Assembly: GCA_035236585.1 (NCBI GenBank)
Contig: CP141132.1
Location: forward strand, 41,481,880-41,545,879
Direction: 5' to 3'
DNA length: 64,000 nucleotides
DNA from: Warburgia ugandensis
Taxonomy: Eukaryota; Streptophyta; Magnoliopsida; Canellales; Canellaceae
Part shown: positions 1-12,620 of the stretch, piece by piece
Layout: every line of letters starts with the position of its first letter
Numbering within the stretch: the first letter of the stretch is position 1
Notes under the pieces: generated by a model
The model's input: only the letters and a program-made list of their open reading frames with translations
Databases searched by the model: none
What the model was told of the DNA's origin: nothing
Program-made: the position numbers and the translations under genes

Positions 1-803
1 TCCACTTCTACTCCAATTTTGAAAATTACATGACCCAAGAAATTGACCTTCTCTAACCAGAATTCATACTTACTAAATTTACCAAATAGTTTACGTGTTC
101 TGAGGGTATTTAGTACAATTTGTAAGTGTTCTTAATGTTCTTTGATACTGGTTGAGTAAATCAGTATATCATCAATAAATACAATCACAAATTTATCCAA
201 AAATTCTTTGAAGATTATATTCATCAAATCCATAAACACTGCTGGTGCATTGGTCAGCCCGAAAGGTATGACTAGAAACTCGTAATGCCCATATCGAGTT
301 CTGAATGCTGACTTGGGTATGTCTTCATCCTTAATATGCAATTGATGATATCCTAATCTAAGGTCAATTTTGGAAAAGACCTTAGCAGATTGGAGTTGAT
401 CAAAGAGATCATCAATGCAAGGTAAGGGATACCTATTTTTCACTGTGACACTGTTCGACATTCTATAATCAATGCATAATCTCATAGACCTATCCTTCTT
501 CTTCACAAATATTACTAGTGCTCCCCATGGTGAACTACTTGGTCTAACAAATCCTTTGTCTAACAATTCTTGCAATTGACCTTTCAACTCTGCTGGGACC
601 ACCCTATAAGGTGCTTTAGAAATTGGAGTTGTACTAGGAATTACTTCAATGGTAAACTCGATTTTTTTGTGTGGGGGTAATCCTAGTAGCTCTTCAAGAA
701 AAACATCTTGGAATTCCCTAATTACTTCAATTTCTGTTATCTTGGGCTGTTCAACATCTAAGGAAATCACTGTTGCTAGAAATGTTTGACACCCCTTGGA
801 CAT
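1..803 (-). pseudogene. T1 pol fragment: reverse transcriptase
   Basis: Reverse transcriptase copies the element's RNA into DNA in the cytoplasmic particle. The longest open stretch (803 to 132, 223 codons) starts in the protease-RT linker, then shows a basic [14 protein letters not shown] segment, the YPLP block, [12 protein letters not shown] with the first catalytic Asp, and FIDDILIYS with the paired catalytic Asp residues (the codons lie near 168-173). The reading continues past a frameshift near 131 into a VNFLGHVI block typical of the RT thumb of Ty3/gypsy elements, up to the window edge. Catalytic residues look intact, unlike the T2 copy, where this part is disrupted just after TFGS. 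RNase H and integrase are outside the window. Confidence 0.9.
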
Positions 804-927
804 ATGTTTGACGCCTTCATAGTTGAGATAATGGATTGGTCTAAGTCATTGTGTTTCCCATACAATACTAATACTTCCTCACCCGGTTACTAAATGTGAT
901 TTTCTTCTTGTGACAGTCCATAACTAC

Positions 928-1731
928 TCAGTATTTTGCTAACCATTCCATTCCCAGTATGATGTCAAAATCCACCATGTTCAATAAAATGAGGTCTATG
1001 TCCATTCTTTTTCCCAATACTTCTATAGGTAAATTATGTAAGTATTCTTGTAATCTAACTATTTTTCCAACTTGAGTTGTTACATCTAGATTAAATCCCA
1101 AGTTTTTCACTGACGATTGTATACTAGATGCAAATTCGCAAGATATAAAGGAATGCGTAGATCCAGAATCAAACAATACTTTGACATAGTTGTCCGCTAC
1201 AAGTTGTGTACCTTCAATCACCGCATTGGATGGTCTAGCTTGGCCATTAGTGATGGCGAAGACCCTTCCTTGGTGTTGAGGGGTAATTTCTCGTTTTGCC
1301 TCCTTGACTACCAATGGTTTGGTACAGTAGGTGGCGGCATGTCCGTACTCCCTACAATTATGGCACTTGATTGGAAACCATTGTGGTTGTTGTTGTATAG
1401 GTCTAGGGCAAATAATGCCTTGGTGAAATCTTCTGCATCTTGGACATGGTTGTCTATTTTGCCTTGGTGCATTGTTCCTCTGATTTCTTTGGGGCTTAAA
1501 ATTGTTCCAAGGTCTATTATTTATCTGGAAGGGCTTTGGGTTATTGTTTCCTCCTCCACTAAACTTGGCAGTTTGACTCTTTTTGTATTCTTCTTCAAAC
1601 TTGGAAGCCATTTCCACACATTCTGCCAAGGTAGTGGGTTTAGTACCCAGTACCTTTATTTTCAGCCCTGGGGGCAGCCCTTCAATGAATCGATTCATGG
1701 TGTGTGTTTTAGTGTTACACACATGAGTCAC
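928..1731 (-). pseudogene. T1 gag C-terminus and aspartic protease
   Basis: This open stretch of 267 codons holds the nucleocapsid part of gag followed by the retroviral-type protease. Visible motifs are a first cysteine finger (CPRCRRFHQGIIC), a classical CX2CX4HX4C knuckle (CHNCREYGHAATYC, around 1324-1365), and the protease active site LFDSGSTHSF with an intact D-S-G triad. Near the C-terminus is FDIILGMEWL, the usual ILGMDWL block that ends the protease fold. In these elements gag binds the genomic RNA and the protease cuts the polyprotein. The frame is separated from the N-terminal gag part and from RT by frameshifts or stops, so the gene as a whole is broken. T2 has lost the protease serine (DFG). 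Confidence 0.9.
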
Positions 1732-2401
1732 AAATCACCTTAATTGTGTGAACTTGTTATCATACTCTACCACCGATATATTCCCTTGTCTTAGATCCAA
1801 AAGCTCTATCAACTTTCTTTCTTGTACATGAGAAGGGAAATATTTGTGGTTAAATACTTCCTTAAATTCCTCCCATGTAGTATCTTTAGAATTTGGGATA
1901 TGTTGTTAGCTAATATCCACCAAAATGTAGCTTCTTGTTTTAATAAGTAGGTGAAAAATTTCACCTTCAACTCTAGAGGAGTATGGAGTGCACTGAAAGT
2001 CCTTTCTACTTCATATATCCATTCCTCAGCCTTCTCAGCTTTATCCTTGGCATTATACATTGTAGTCATCTTTTAAAATCTCTCCATCATTTTGTCAACC
2101 TTTTCTGGTGTTAATGGAGATTTTCTAACTTCTTCACTTGGTACAAGGGAAGATTGCCCTTGTACTAGTGTGGGAGTACCTGGTGTTGGTGTTAGTGTAT
2201 TATGTCTCACTTCAGGCTGAGCCTGAGCCTGCGTACTTGGTATTTCTATGGGAGGTGATGAACCTTGGATTTGTTGTAGGTGAGGAAGGAGGTTCTTAAC
2301 ACCTTTGTCACCATCTCTTCTACATTGTTCATGGTTACTCTCTCCATATTGACTTCTGGAGTATTTTGAGCTGCCTACCTTGTGACTCTCTTTGGCGGCA
2401 T
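1732..2401 (-). pseudogene. T1 gag N-terminal part
   Basis: The likely original start is the ATG at 2401 (reading MPPKRVTR), followed within ten codons by an in-frame TAG, so this copy cannot make full-length gag. Downstream, an open piece at 2069-1809 reads EKAEEWIYEVERTF and then ATFWWI, the pattern of the capsid-like retrotransposon gag domain (tryptophan-rich, helical). A proline/glutamine-rich stretch precedes it (around 2130-2260), with AEAQAQ-like repeats that T2 also has. Gag forms the particle shell. Frameshifts separate this part from the zinc-finger region at 1731. The assignment rests on collinearity with T2 and on the domain pattern. Confidence 0.75.
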
Positions 2402-2517
2402 CTGCTCATAAACCAAAATTTCTATCAATCCTCTATACAACTACTTCTATCTTAATTTAGACTTGGATTATAATCTCTCTTTTGGACATATTTGTACTAT
2501 ACTGCAACTAGATGAAT

Positions 2518-2530
2518 GGCTCTGATACCA
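2518..2530 (-). other. T1 primer binding site (initiator tRNA-Met)
   Basis: The minus strand reads TGGTATCAGAGCC, complementary to the 3' end of plant initiator tRNA-Met, two bases after the end of the 5' LTR. This is the standard primer site of Tekay/Del and many other plant LTR elements. It fixes both the orientation and the LTR boundary. Confidence 0.9.
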
Positions 2531-2532
2531 AC

Positions 2533-5500
2533 TATGACGACCTAGGTTTTTGTAACACGTTTTATAATACATTTTTGAAAGACAGTGCCCTTGATAGTAA
2601 AAAAATTTCCCAAAACAAAGCAGCGAAAATTCTTTTGTTTAGAACCTGTTTTGTAAAACCCAAGTCATCACTTCATTCATAACATAAGTAGAATTTTGTA
2701 CAAGATAAAATTCCATTGAAGGAATATACTTTTATTAAATTCCAAAATCCATCCAGTGGTTCACAGTACAGCCAAATCCATTACAATACTTGTCCAAATT
2801 ACATAATCCAAAACTCAAAGCTCAGCATACAATGAAACTCTCATTACAATACAATACTCTCAAACAAAGTAAAATGTATGTCTTCAAGGGGTACACCTTG
2901 AAGATTATTCTCTTCAAGTCTTCTATTATCTTGAGCTCCTAACTCTCCTTCTCTGTATCTAAGATATTGTAAACATTGCACCATTTATAATATCTCAGCA
3001 AGCAGTGCTTGGTAGGGGATTCAAGAAGCATAATAATTGGCGATATAATTCTAATACTTCATAATCCCATTATCCCTAAACATATTTATATCTCTACTAT
3101 TTACTTTGTAATATATGTATATCCATATACATACATACTATACATGGGTAAATCAGTTAAATTTATGAAAGTAATCAAATATCATTCCCAACTAAGCTAA
3201 TCAATTCTCTCCATTATGAGAATTCAGTATTTCAGCTAATCCTACACTAGGAATTTCCCTTCTTGGGAAATATTGGTAATATCACAATTACCTAGCATTT
3301 CATTATGCTAAAACATAAGGCATTTAACTATGCCTACTCTCATATGCATCATAGTGTAAAATAATCAAAGGGCTACCATGCTGCAGTTTGATCTGTACTA
3401 GCGCGGTCAGCTAACTACCCTGTTCACCATTAATACCACGGTGGAAAATATTATGTCACTACCCATATGGGGAGACAAGACTTTCACAGTGGTGGCCTTC
3501 CCATAATTGCCCCACCCAACTTTTAGCCTCTCATAGGGCAAGGTATCATCAAATCATCAAATTTCAAGAAGCAGGTGGCCAAACCCTCATAACTCCTCTA
3601 GCATAGCATCCCCCAGGCTTATGCCTATTAAAACAAAATCACAAGCCTCCAAGCTTGCATGTAAAATAGATCTCATACATATTAGACAATATGTCTGTTT
3701 ACTTAGGGTTGAAATATCTTCTAGTTCCATATTCACTTAAAGTGTAGTCCTTAACCATTTTATATGTGCTTGGTTGGATCATAACAGTTTTAGGGGATTT
3801 AATACAAGTATTAACATTACTCTTGTCAACATGAGGTCATGGGTTCAATCATGTACATCACATGTAAATTCATTCATCAAATCCTCCTACCTTCATGTAG
3901 TGATCCCTTTTCCCAGATCTTCCATGATCCTGACTGATGTATGTAATCTGTACATCCACACACACTGTCAATATATATAAATTATGAACAATCCTATTGA
4001 TCACTAGATCTGATGTTTAGAATGATCTTTAAATCATTTATATCTAAGTATTTTCTATCTCTAAGTCTTGGTGTGTCCATCTCCTTTATCTCGATCTTTC
4101 ATAGATCCTTTGATCGACAATCTACACTTATTGATAAAGATCAAGGTCTTAAATATTTTATCATCTAATTCTTCTTTGATCTAAGTTTAGTTATTGGATC
4201 ATCCCTAAGGAGGATGATCTTGGTTTTCTTCCTTGAATCATCTTTGATCAAGGGTTTGGATTATCTAATCTAATAAACAATATGTGATCTATAACATGCA
4301 TACTAAATACAATAAAATATTCTTATTCTTATTGTTCATGATCATTCAAGATCTAATGGATCTTGTTTGATCATCCTTATCTTACTTACAATTTTTATTA
4401 GGGTTAGATAATTTACTAACCTGTTATGCTTTTACTATTATTATTCAACCAGTTAATGTTTTGCTGGTTGAAAGTAACTTATTTCATCCTAAGTCTAGAT
4501 TGCTCCTCTTATTTTCAATTGGCTAAAGCTTACTAGCTGAATGGGTGAACACAACGTGGTTACTTCAATCCTCATGTAAGAAGGTGTATAGACCTCACAA
4601 ATGTCAATGGAAGGTAGGGGAAGAGTCAGGCTCTATTAGACAACCCCCTTAACCACTATATTCAACATTCATTAGAGTGACCTTAGCTCAACCTTTCATA
4701 AGGTTCCTATAAGCATGTTGACCCTAGGTACTCTTTCTAATTGATTTTAATTAAGTCCATGAACATTTACAATGTCATTCGTGGGGTTTATTATTTTCCT
4801 AGTTTGGGCCAAGGATTTGATAATCCTTATATTGTCCTACTAACTATAGCCCTTACTAATTAAGTCCAAAATAATTCACTCTTATTTGTGTCATGAAACA
4901 CTACTTTCTCATTAGATTTCATTTTTGGTGTTTTATGATCTTTATCTCATAACAAGTAGATCTACTAATGAAATTTAACCATAAATGAATTATAAATTCA
5001 AAGCATAAAACTACATAATTGAACAACTTAATGATAATGATACAAGGTACTTAAAATTACACTAGCATGATTTTCAACTCATATACCTTAATAACTCAAT
5101 TTAAACTAACATGTACCTAAGGTACAATCTCATACTATAGTATAATCTTACATGAAATCCTAGCATGGCCCTAAGTTACAATAGCATGAAATCATACTAA
5201 CTTGGTCCTAAGTTACACTTGCATAAAATCACACTAACATGCCCTAACATAATTAAATCTAGTAACCTATTATAACAATCTAATCACATATCATGCTAAA
5301 GTCTAAAAGTTGCACTAGTATGCTTTATAACATAAATCACATTTAAAATGCTATTATCAATTAATAAAAAATAAAACTAATTACATTAATATTTTTAGAA
5401 ACCTTTGCTTATGATCCAACCATTAGATATTAGATCTTTTCCGTTTAATCAAGGGTTTTAATTACATTCAGGGGGTTTTCTTCATTAAGGTCCAAAGATC

Positions 5501-7262
5501 ATATTGCTTTGTTTTTGTCATATTCAATCCATGATCTCCATGGATTTCATCATATTAACATTTATTCAATCTATCCCAAGGATCTGATCACACTTGATCT
5601 CATTGATAAAGTGGGTTCATTTGTATTTTTAGGGTTTTTCTACCATAACGGGTAGATTCCCTTAATATAGCTCAGATATGTCCAAATAAACCATAGATAT
5701 CACTTTATTTCAATAGTATATCATTATTAAAATAGATTACCAAGATCTGATCACCTCAGATCTTGAAGATCTTGGAAATTGGAAACTTATTTCCTAAATA
5801 CAGAAAGTTTCATAAGATATTTTCTCCATTTTATCATTTCATAAGAAACTAGAGGTTGTAGGATTTCCTTAGCTTCTTTTCGATCTCAATTTGGAGTTCA
5901 TATGACTCCTGAATTGAGTTCGGAAGTTCATGGTCCATTCCTAGGGTCTAGATATGATCTAGGCCCATCGGAACAGACGACCCAGATAGTTCAGGGGGAA
6001 CATTCAAGCGGTGCCTCTGTCACCGGGACAAACATCGTACACGCAACGCACACTTGGAAATGTTGCTGCGTGCTGCGTTTCCATGCGGTGTTTCACACGT
6101 CATCCTGGGGAACCTAATTCGATCGAGAGATCGAATAGTCCGTTCTGGACCATCCAATCAATCCATCTCAATTGAGGTTCCAAAACTTAATATAATTTCG
6201 TGAAACTTTTACCCTAGGGGTTTTGGACCCTTTTGGATCGATTGGAAGGGTCAGATTTTCCATCTAAGCCCTCAACTTACTTTATTTTTACAATTTTTCA
6301 CCCAAATCAAATTATAGTAAAATAAAATTTTCATTAAACAACAATAAATATGTCTAGGAAGTAGTTCCACCTACCTGATTGGAGAAAAGCGTCAATTATA
6401 TAGTCCAAATTAAGACAATACCAGTTTGATGATAAGATAGCCCAAGATCCACTTGTTTTGTGATTTTCGTTGTTTGAGCTATTGGATCTTGAAGTTTCTT
6501 TGGGTGTTTTGTAGCTATGGTATGGTAAGAAATTTTATACATTGCGATCTATGATATTTGATCTAGAACAGAGTGCCTAATTGAATTTAAGTCTCTTGTT
6601 CCAATTTAGAGAGAGGAGAGAGAAAATGAAAGAAAGAGATCTTTTGGGAGTTTTGGGATTTTGAGAATGGATCTATGTTTGGTTTTGCTGGGGAAGTCAA
6701 GATAATTTTGTGAAAATTTTATGGACATTTTTAGAGGATTTTTTGGGGTGTATTTATAGGCATTTTTGGGTGTTTTTCATGATTATGTGTAATGATTATG
6801 GTTTATTCTTTTTATTATTTAATTAACATTGGATTCTCCACTACCAGCTGGTAGTGGTTTGACTCACAGTGTAAAAAGAGCTTTTTTGCCCTTTATGTAT
6901 AAAAATTAGGGTTTATTCCCATGATTTCAGAATTGAGCGTACTTAGTGGCGTTGGATTTGTATTTCTTAGCACATTCTAAATTTTGATGTCTCAGATCTT
7001 GATTATAGGTAAAATTACTATTTTACCCTTTTATCCATAAAATAAAGAAAATTAAGGATTTTTCATCCGAATTCAGAATTTGTCGTGCTTACAGTCATTC
7101 TGAAGGGTTCACTGAGTTCAATTTCAATCATACATGTCTTATGCCTTGATTATACTTCTATAAGAATTACATTCTAAATAACGCTAATATTCCAACCCAA
7201 AATTTCTGAAACTCAAACTTTATTGATTTTCTCAATCAAATACAAAAATTGGGATTATTACA
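2533..7262 (-). repeat. T1 5' LTR (about 4.7 kb)
   Basis: Read on the minus strand, the LTR begins TGTAATAATCCC at 7262 and ends GTCGTCATA at 2533 (the canonical CA appears mutated to TA), next to the primer site. It is collinear with the T2 LTRs: start, TATA box, a GC-rich segment (about 5900-6150 here), the low-complexity AT-rich middle, the module around 3420-3560 ending in GGGGAGACAAG, and the terminal module with AGCATTGCTTGC-like text near 2990-3010. It contains no gene that I recognise. Short open frames inside it (for example 5902-6117) do not resemble proteins. Confidence 0.88.
6751..6758 (-). promoter_or_regulatory. T1 LTR TATA box
   Basis: TATAAATA on the minus strand, about 505 bases into the LTR. 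The same sequence in the same context (CCTATAAATAC) occurs in both T2 LTRs (44426 and 56917), so this is the probable core promoter for the element's transcript. Confidence 0.6.
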
Positions 7263-7894
7263 CATTCAAGGACATTAATGTTTCAATATTGTGCTATGGG
7301 ACTTTCCCAGCAGTTAACGTGTCAGAATTGCACCAAGAATCATGGAACGATTGAAAAAGTTTAGGTATTATGTTTAGGACTTTCTCTATACTCGAAGTGA
7401 TTTAACTACATGCCTAAGGAGTTGTGATGGTATAAAATACCTTATCATTATGTCATAGGACTTACCAATGCCAAACATGCTCGGCTATCATGCTAATGAA
7501 CACCCAATAGTTTGAAAACTTTAGACATTGTGTTGGGGAACTTCTTCAGATTAGAAGTGACTCAACTTTGTGGTAAGGACTTCTATGGACATGTAACGTT
7601 TTGACATTTTGCTTTGGGACTTCCCAATGGTTGAAGATCATGAACATTATGCCAAGGATCATTCAACGGTTTGAAAAGATTAGACATTGTGTTTGGGAAC
7701 CTCTCAGGACTTGAAGTGACTTGATTTTGTGCCAGGTACTTCCAACAACATATAATGTATTGACAATTTATTTTGGGACTTATAAGTGGTTGAAGTACTT
7801 CAAAATTTTGCTAGGATTTCCCATGGCTTGAAAAGATTAAGCATTGTTATTGGGAACATCGCAGGACTCATACTGATTTGACGTTGTCTTTAAG
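7263..7894. repeat. 160-bp satellite array, segment S1
   Basis: About four diverged units of the tandem repeat that underlies the window. Recognisable core words are GACATTGTG, GGGACTTCC, ATCATGGAACGATTGAAAA and CTCGAAGTGATTT, in the same order as in the other segments. The left end abuts the T1 LTR, the right end the CACTA element. No coding capacity. Confidence 0.85.
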
Positions 7895-8018
7895 CACTAA
7901 TACACACAAGGGTTTCAAAGTAGTCATAAAGAAGTTGCTTATTTGACTGCCAAGTTTATAAATAATTTACAAGTTGGTTTAAAAAACTGGCACAAAGAGG
8001 GAATTTTTTGTGGGAAGC

Positions 8019-8442
8019 ACTTTTAAGGTCATTTAATATTAAATGACTTCAAAATTTGATAACTTTTAAAGTCATTTAGAAAGAAATGACTTTAAAACTC
8101 AATAACTTTTGAAGTTGTTTTACATAAGCGACTTCAAAAGTATCACAATAAATTTAGCGAGAATATTATATTTAGCTGGAACAGACTTTTAAAAAATTTT
8201 ACTACTAAATGACTTTAAAAGCGAACAACTTTTAAAGTCAATAATTCTAAATGACTTTAAAAATATGACAAGAAATTTGGTAGGATGATTAATACTATGC
8301 GGGAATGAACTTTTACAGTCCTTTGACACAAAGCAACTTTAATAGTCAATAACTTTTGAAGTCGCTTTAATGAAGTGACTTTAAAAGTCAATTCTAATAT
8401 ATGCTTTTAAAGTCATTTAGTACTAAGCAACTTCTAAAGTCC
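8019..8442. repeat. CACTA subterminal repeats, left cluster
   Basis: More than ten copies of a motif close to ACTTTTAAAGTCATTTA alternate with its reverse complement TAAATGACTTTAAAAGT, separated by short spacers. Dense inverted and direct short repeats next to a terminus are the known binding sites for CACTA transposition proteins (TNPA-like). Every copy is slightly different. Confidence 0.8.
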
Positions 8443-9204
8443 TTGTTCATTTATAAATAGCTATCAACATCCCATTTTTTCTTGTATCCACTTCTTCTTA
8501 TGAGTGGCATGATGGCTTCTGCCTTCATCCTTATGCTTCTCTCTTTTTCCCTTCTTGCTTTCCATTTTTTATATTTTGACTATTTGTGTCACAAAATAAA
8601 ATTGTAAGGAAACCATAATTTCTTTTAATCACAAATTCCTTTCTTGTTACTAACTCTCCTTGTTTTCTTTGTATAGATCATGTAGGTTTTCTCACTAAAA
8701 ATTTTGGGGTTAAGAAGTCTGTTAGATCATCCTAATTTCACAAAAATCATATGATTTCATTGAAAATGACAGCTACTTCTAACTTCAAGCCTCACAATTG
8801 AAGAAAGGGAGAACATCATGATTTGTGGTTCTCACTCATAAATTAGGAGTTGATGAAGAGTGGTAATTATACCATCAACTTTTGGCCAAAAAAATTGAAG
8901 CACGCACTCTCTCTCTCCATAGAATTGGTGTCACCTGAACACTAGGCTAGATTTTGATGCAAAAGAGAAAATTTACTCTTTGATCTTGTATTAATAAGAT
9001 CGAATAATATGTAATATCTTATATATATATGTAACATTGGATGTAATTAAACAAAAATTTGATTTTCTTGTCAACATGTTTGTTTATGTATATGTATTAT
9101 ATATGTTTGTGTTTATAAAATCAGTTTCATTTTGTATTTATGTAAGGTTGTAATGTATAAAAAATAAATAAATATATATTTAATCTGAAAATTTAAAATG
9201 TATT
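8443..9204. other. CACTA 5' untranslated or promoter region, no gene seen
   Basis: AT-rich sequence between two subterminal repeat clusters, with a short TA run near 9020-9030. It may hold the transposase promoter and 5' UTR. I found no protein-like reading frame or structured RNA. Confidence 0.5.
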
Positions 9205-9322
9205 AAAGTTGTTTCAAGTAAATGACTTTAAAAGTCCACACTTTTAAAGTCATTTACATAAAAAAAATGACTTTAAAATATCATACTTTTAAAGTCATTT
9301 TTATTCAAATGACTTCAATTGT
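9205..9322. repeat. CACTA subterminal-type repeats, second cluster
   Basis: Five further copies of the AAATGACTTTAAAAGTC motif in alternating orientation, the same family as at 8019-8442. Confidence 0.75.
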
Positions 9323-9947
9323 ACTTTCTATTTTATGAATTATTTAGTTGACTTACACCGTGCCTTTTCACTCGGTGTTTATTATTTGTGCACAAAACTA
9401 AACCAGATTTCTGTTTCCCTTCTCTAAACAAATCCTACCTATGAATTGGAACTACATTCACCAATACGGGGTTAATATCAATTTTGATTGTTGGTTAGTA
9501 TCTATTTGTTTGTCTCATATCTATTATGCATATTTGAAGAATTTTTACAAGGTTATGGGTTAGAAATTTTCCTTTTTAAAGTTAATTTTCTTCTTGAATG
9601 TGTCTATCATATTTGTGTTTTTTTTCATTGTCAATTGAAAATTTTCATGAAATGTAGTTATTTCAAATACTTTTAATTCTTTTATACATAGTGTTTGGTA
9701 AAATGCATAACCTTATCTTTTCATGTCTAACAAGTCTCCACACAGATTTGCTTTGATTTCTTATGTTAATTGACAAACATGCTTGGATGACTGCGACAAC
9801 AATATCAAAAGATATGGGGGAATAGAAAATTTCATAGAGTTCGTACTTAGGGCAGGTGTTGATCATAATTGCATTCGTTGTTCTTGCTCAAAATGTGGAA
9901 ACTTGAAAAAAGTAACTATAGCGGTATTCAGAGAGCACTTTATTTGA

Positions 9948-12620
9948 AAATCATTTTATGAAAAGCATGCAATGCAGCAGAAAACCTTTAGTTTTAAACT
10001 CATTTTGAAAACCCCGAGTGTCATTTGCTTTCACAACAACCAAGGTAGTTTTTGAAAAGCTTTAGAAATCATAAGTGTTTTTCCCCAGATCTATCCAGTC
10101 ACAGCACACAACCCATCTATAAATAAATACAAATACATGTCCAAAGGGTTGAGAATTTACTTACATGTATAATTGTTTCCTTTTTGATTCACTTGCTCGT
10201 AGCACTAACATAGATGTCCTCTACTTGTGGATGGAATTATCCTGAAAAATGTTAAGGATAGGGTGAGTATATACTATACTCAGTAGGAGTCTATCACTAC
10301 TAGTTTTGCAATGCATGTTATGTTAAAAATCATATGCTCTTAAAAACATGTGCATGTTCAAGCAATCATGTTTAATATCAATATTAAAAACCATTGTCAA
10401 ACCGAAATACTGACGACTTAAAGAAATATCATAATCCAAGTCGAAAGTATCATATATCATAAACCTAATGATATACATAAGATGCTCAACTGAATCCAAC
10501 TCATGGATATCTGGTATGGTATGGTCGACCAACCTCATATCATGCCATATGCAATGCAAATAAGTCCACGAAACCATAGGGTCCAACTATGCCCACGACC
10601 TTCCCGCCGTGTGGTCCCCGAGTACTTGAGGACACTCGGTTATAGCCTCAACGAGGCCTATGACACGGCGACCCAATGCTGTGACACCAGTGGTAGCCCA
10701 CTGTACCACATGCAGTCGACGTAGGGATGTTGCCCTTTTTGGGCATGGTACCCATCCACCTAATAGTGGTAGAGGCTGGAGGCCAACCCAAACCTCTCGG
10801 CATAACGCCCACGAGCTTATCAGCCCAAATCATATCAGATCAAACCAACGAAAACCTCTTGTTCAAAACTCATCCTCTTTGGGTCCCTCACAACTGCCTT
10901 GCCCTCACAACTGCCTACCCAGCGTCTTTTGGGCACTCCAGCGTCTTTTGGTAACCCTCAAGGACATGCAATCTTTTAAAAACTCAATGCTCATCAATTA
11001 TGCAATATATGCATTTGTTTGCAAAACATATCTTTGCATAATGTATATGCAATCATTTGCAAAACATATCTATGCATAATGTATATGCAATTATTTGCAA
11101 AACATCTCTATGCATAAAACATTTATCATATGTATGCTGAATTAAGTCATGCTAAACAAGTTATATAATTTTTACTTAAAACATGCATAAAATAATCATG
11201 GCTCTTTTTTAAAAAGTCTAGTAGCGATAGAGCACCTACCTCAAAGTCTCCTAGAGTTGCATCCTTTATCGCTCAACTCGTCCCTAGGTCTCATTTATAA
11301 ACTCCTGGGTATAAATGGATAGAAGGAGTCCTAATTAATTTCAGTCTATTTAGACATTAGACCACTAGCACTGCCTATTGGGTCCCTGGTTCTTGCCTAA
11401 TTCATTGTCAGGCTAGATCCTATGATGTGGACCTACTATTCCATAGCTAACTCTGTAAATTGTCCTTTAATCTTAGCTTTAAAGTCTTGTTGGGTCCACG
11501 TGTCCCAGTTCCCTCACGTGCGTGCACGCCTAAAGGCCGTGTCAGGGACCGCATTTTGCATGCGCACATGCATGCTCAGGTGACGCGCTATGATGCGCAT
11601 CATCGCACGGGTGCACCTTGTATCATGGCGTGTCTCAGCTCCCAGGGCACCCCATGCACCCAGGTTGAGCCAGGACCCGTGCCCTATGTCACGCGCTTAC
11701 CCGAGGGCCGCTCCTAGGACAGTGTACGCACTGCCGTATGCCCGGAGCCCATCCCTAGGACCCTGTCCCAGGCGCACATGGAGCAAGGCGTCCCTGGGAT
11801 GCCTGGCTCGTGCAAGGTCATTTGGACCTAGCTTGGGGCATTGTGTTCATGCAGGGCCGGCCCAAGCCAGCTTGGGCATTTTTCGGCCAAGAACCTGGCT
11901 GGAAAATGACCAGAAAGGACCAGGGAAAGTGGAAGGGAAGAGGAGGAAAGGAAAATGGCTTACCTAGGTCGCTGGTGATGGAGCTCTTCCTCCCTAAAAA
12001 CTCTATGTTCGCCGAAAATCGTGAAGAGGGAAAGCCCATCATCATGCAAGGCTGGAAAAGAGAAGAGAGGGGAAATGGGGAGACAGGAACGGGATGGCCA
12101 GCCTGATTTGGGCCTGGCCGTTACCGAAAAACTCAAGGGAGATGGTTTGAGACGGTTTTCGATTTTTCCAGAAACCCCAGTCTCAAAGGGCTGGAAAAAC
12201 GCCGAAAAATCACGTTTTTTTGGAGAGGGGAGATGGGGCTTTTATAGACCGGCTATGGCGGTGGCAGATCCCTCTAGAAAAATCGGGATCGAGGGTTTCT
12301 GGGAGGGTCTAGAGGTTGAAGACAATAGGGGGTGCCGTTATCAAAACGGCCCCTGCGTTTTTTGTCTTTTTTCATTTTTTCGTTTTTCTATTTTATTTTC
12401 TGAAATACCCCTATCTTTAAACGGCTGTAACTTCCTCATACGAATTCCGTTTTGGGTGATTTTTAAGGCGTTGGATTCTATTTTTCGAGTATAATCTAAT
12501 GGTACTACTCACAAATTCCTTCATTTACTATTTTAAATAAAGTGAAACATTTAACTCAGTTTATTTCCTATGGAATGTTTAATTTTCATTAAAAATAGTG
12601 TAAATTGCTCGGGCATTACA
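9948..12620 (-). mobile_element. C1: solo LTR inserted in the TNP2 gene
   Basis: Homologous along most of its length to C2 (26674-29418) in the same orientation. On the minus strand it begins TGTAATGCCCGAGC at 12620. Compared with C2, about 70 bases of the LTR end (low-coordinate side) are missing at 9948, together with roughly 45 bases of the TNP2 frame, so the insertion junction was trimmed. It contains the shared box at 12328-12354, a TATAAAA on the minus strand near 12246-12240, and a GC-rich part (about 11490-12370) with many CpG. Open frames in that part differ from C2 and resemble no protein I know. No internal retrotransposon genes are present. Confidence 0.82.
12328..12354 (-). promoter_or_regulatory. 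Shared LTR box, copy in C1
   Basis: The plus strand reads GGGGTGCCGTTATCAAAACG followed by GCCCC, a partly palindromic GC-clamped motif about 266 bases from the LTR start and about 80 bases upstream of the TATA-like site. Equivalent copies occur in C2, A, B, D and E. Confidence 0.6.

Larger units (their letters stand above)
1..7262 (-). mobile_element. T1: left-truncated Ty3/gypsy (Tekay/Del-type) retrotransposon
   Basis: On the minus strand the order is 5' LTR (7262 to 2533), tRNA-iMet primer binding site, gag with zinc fingers, aspartic protease and reverse transcriptase, running off the left edge of the window. The rest of pol and the 3' LTR lie outside. The gag has two cysteine fingers and the LTR is very long (4.7 kb). 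The LTR, primer site and proteins match element T2 at 43889-61316, whose pol ends in a chromodomain-like tail, so the Tekay/Del group of chromoviruses is the best assignment. Several frameshifts and stops make it inactive. The LTR start TGTAATAATCCC abuts satellite at 7263, so the element inserted into the 160-bp array. Confidence 0.9.

Noticed and set aside
2518..2530. Possible tRNA-Met gene, because of TGGTATCAGAGCC
   Set aside because: Only the 3' tRNA complement is present, at the LTR end. It is a primer binding site; no cloverleaf can be drawn.
7263..7894. Satellite as internal tandem repeats of a giant retrotransposon
   Set aside because: Considered because some plant elements carry internal tandem repeats. 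The array is outside every LTR pair here and is a target of insertion for five elements, so an independent array is simpler, though the wider genome could still show otherwise.
8019..8442. Regularly spaced short repeats resembling a CRISPR array
   Set aside because: Repeats alternate in orientation, vary in sequence and spacing, sit at a CACTA terminus in plant DNA, and no cas genes are present.
11590..12494. Several open frames of 85-157 codons in LTR C1
   Set aside because: They lie in a GC-rich stretch where stops are rare, overlap in different frames and are not conserved in C2. No recognisable domain.
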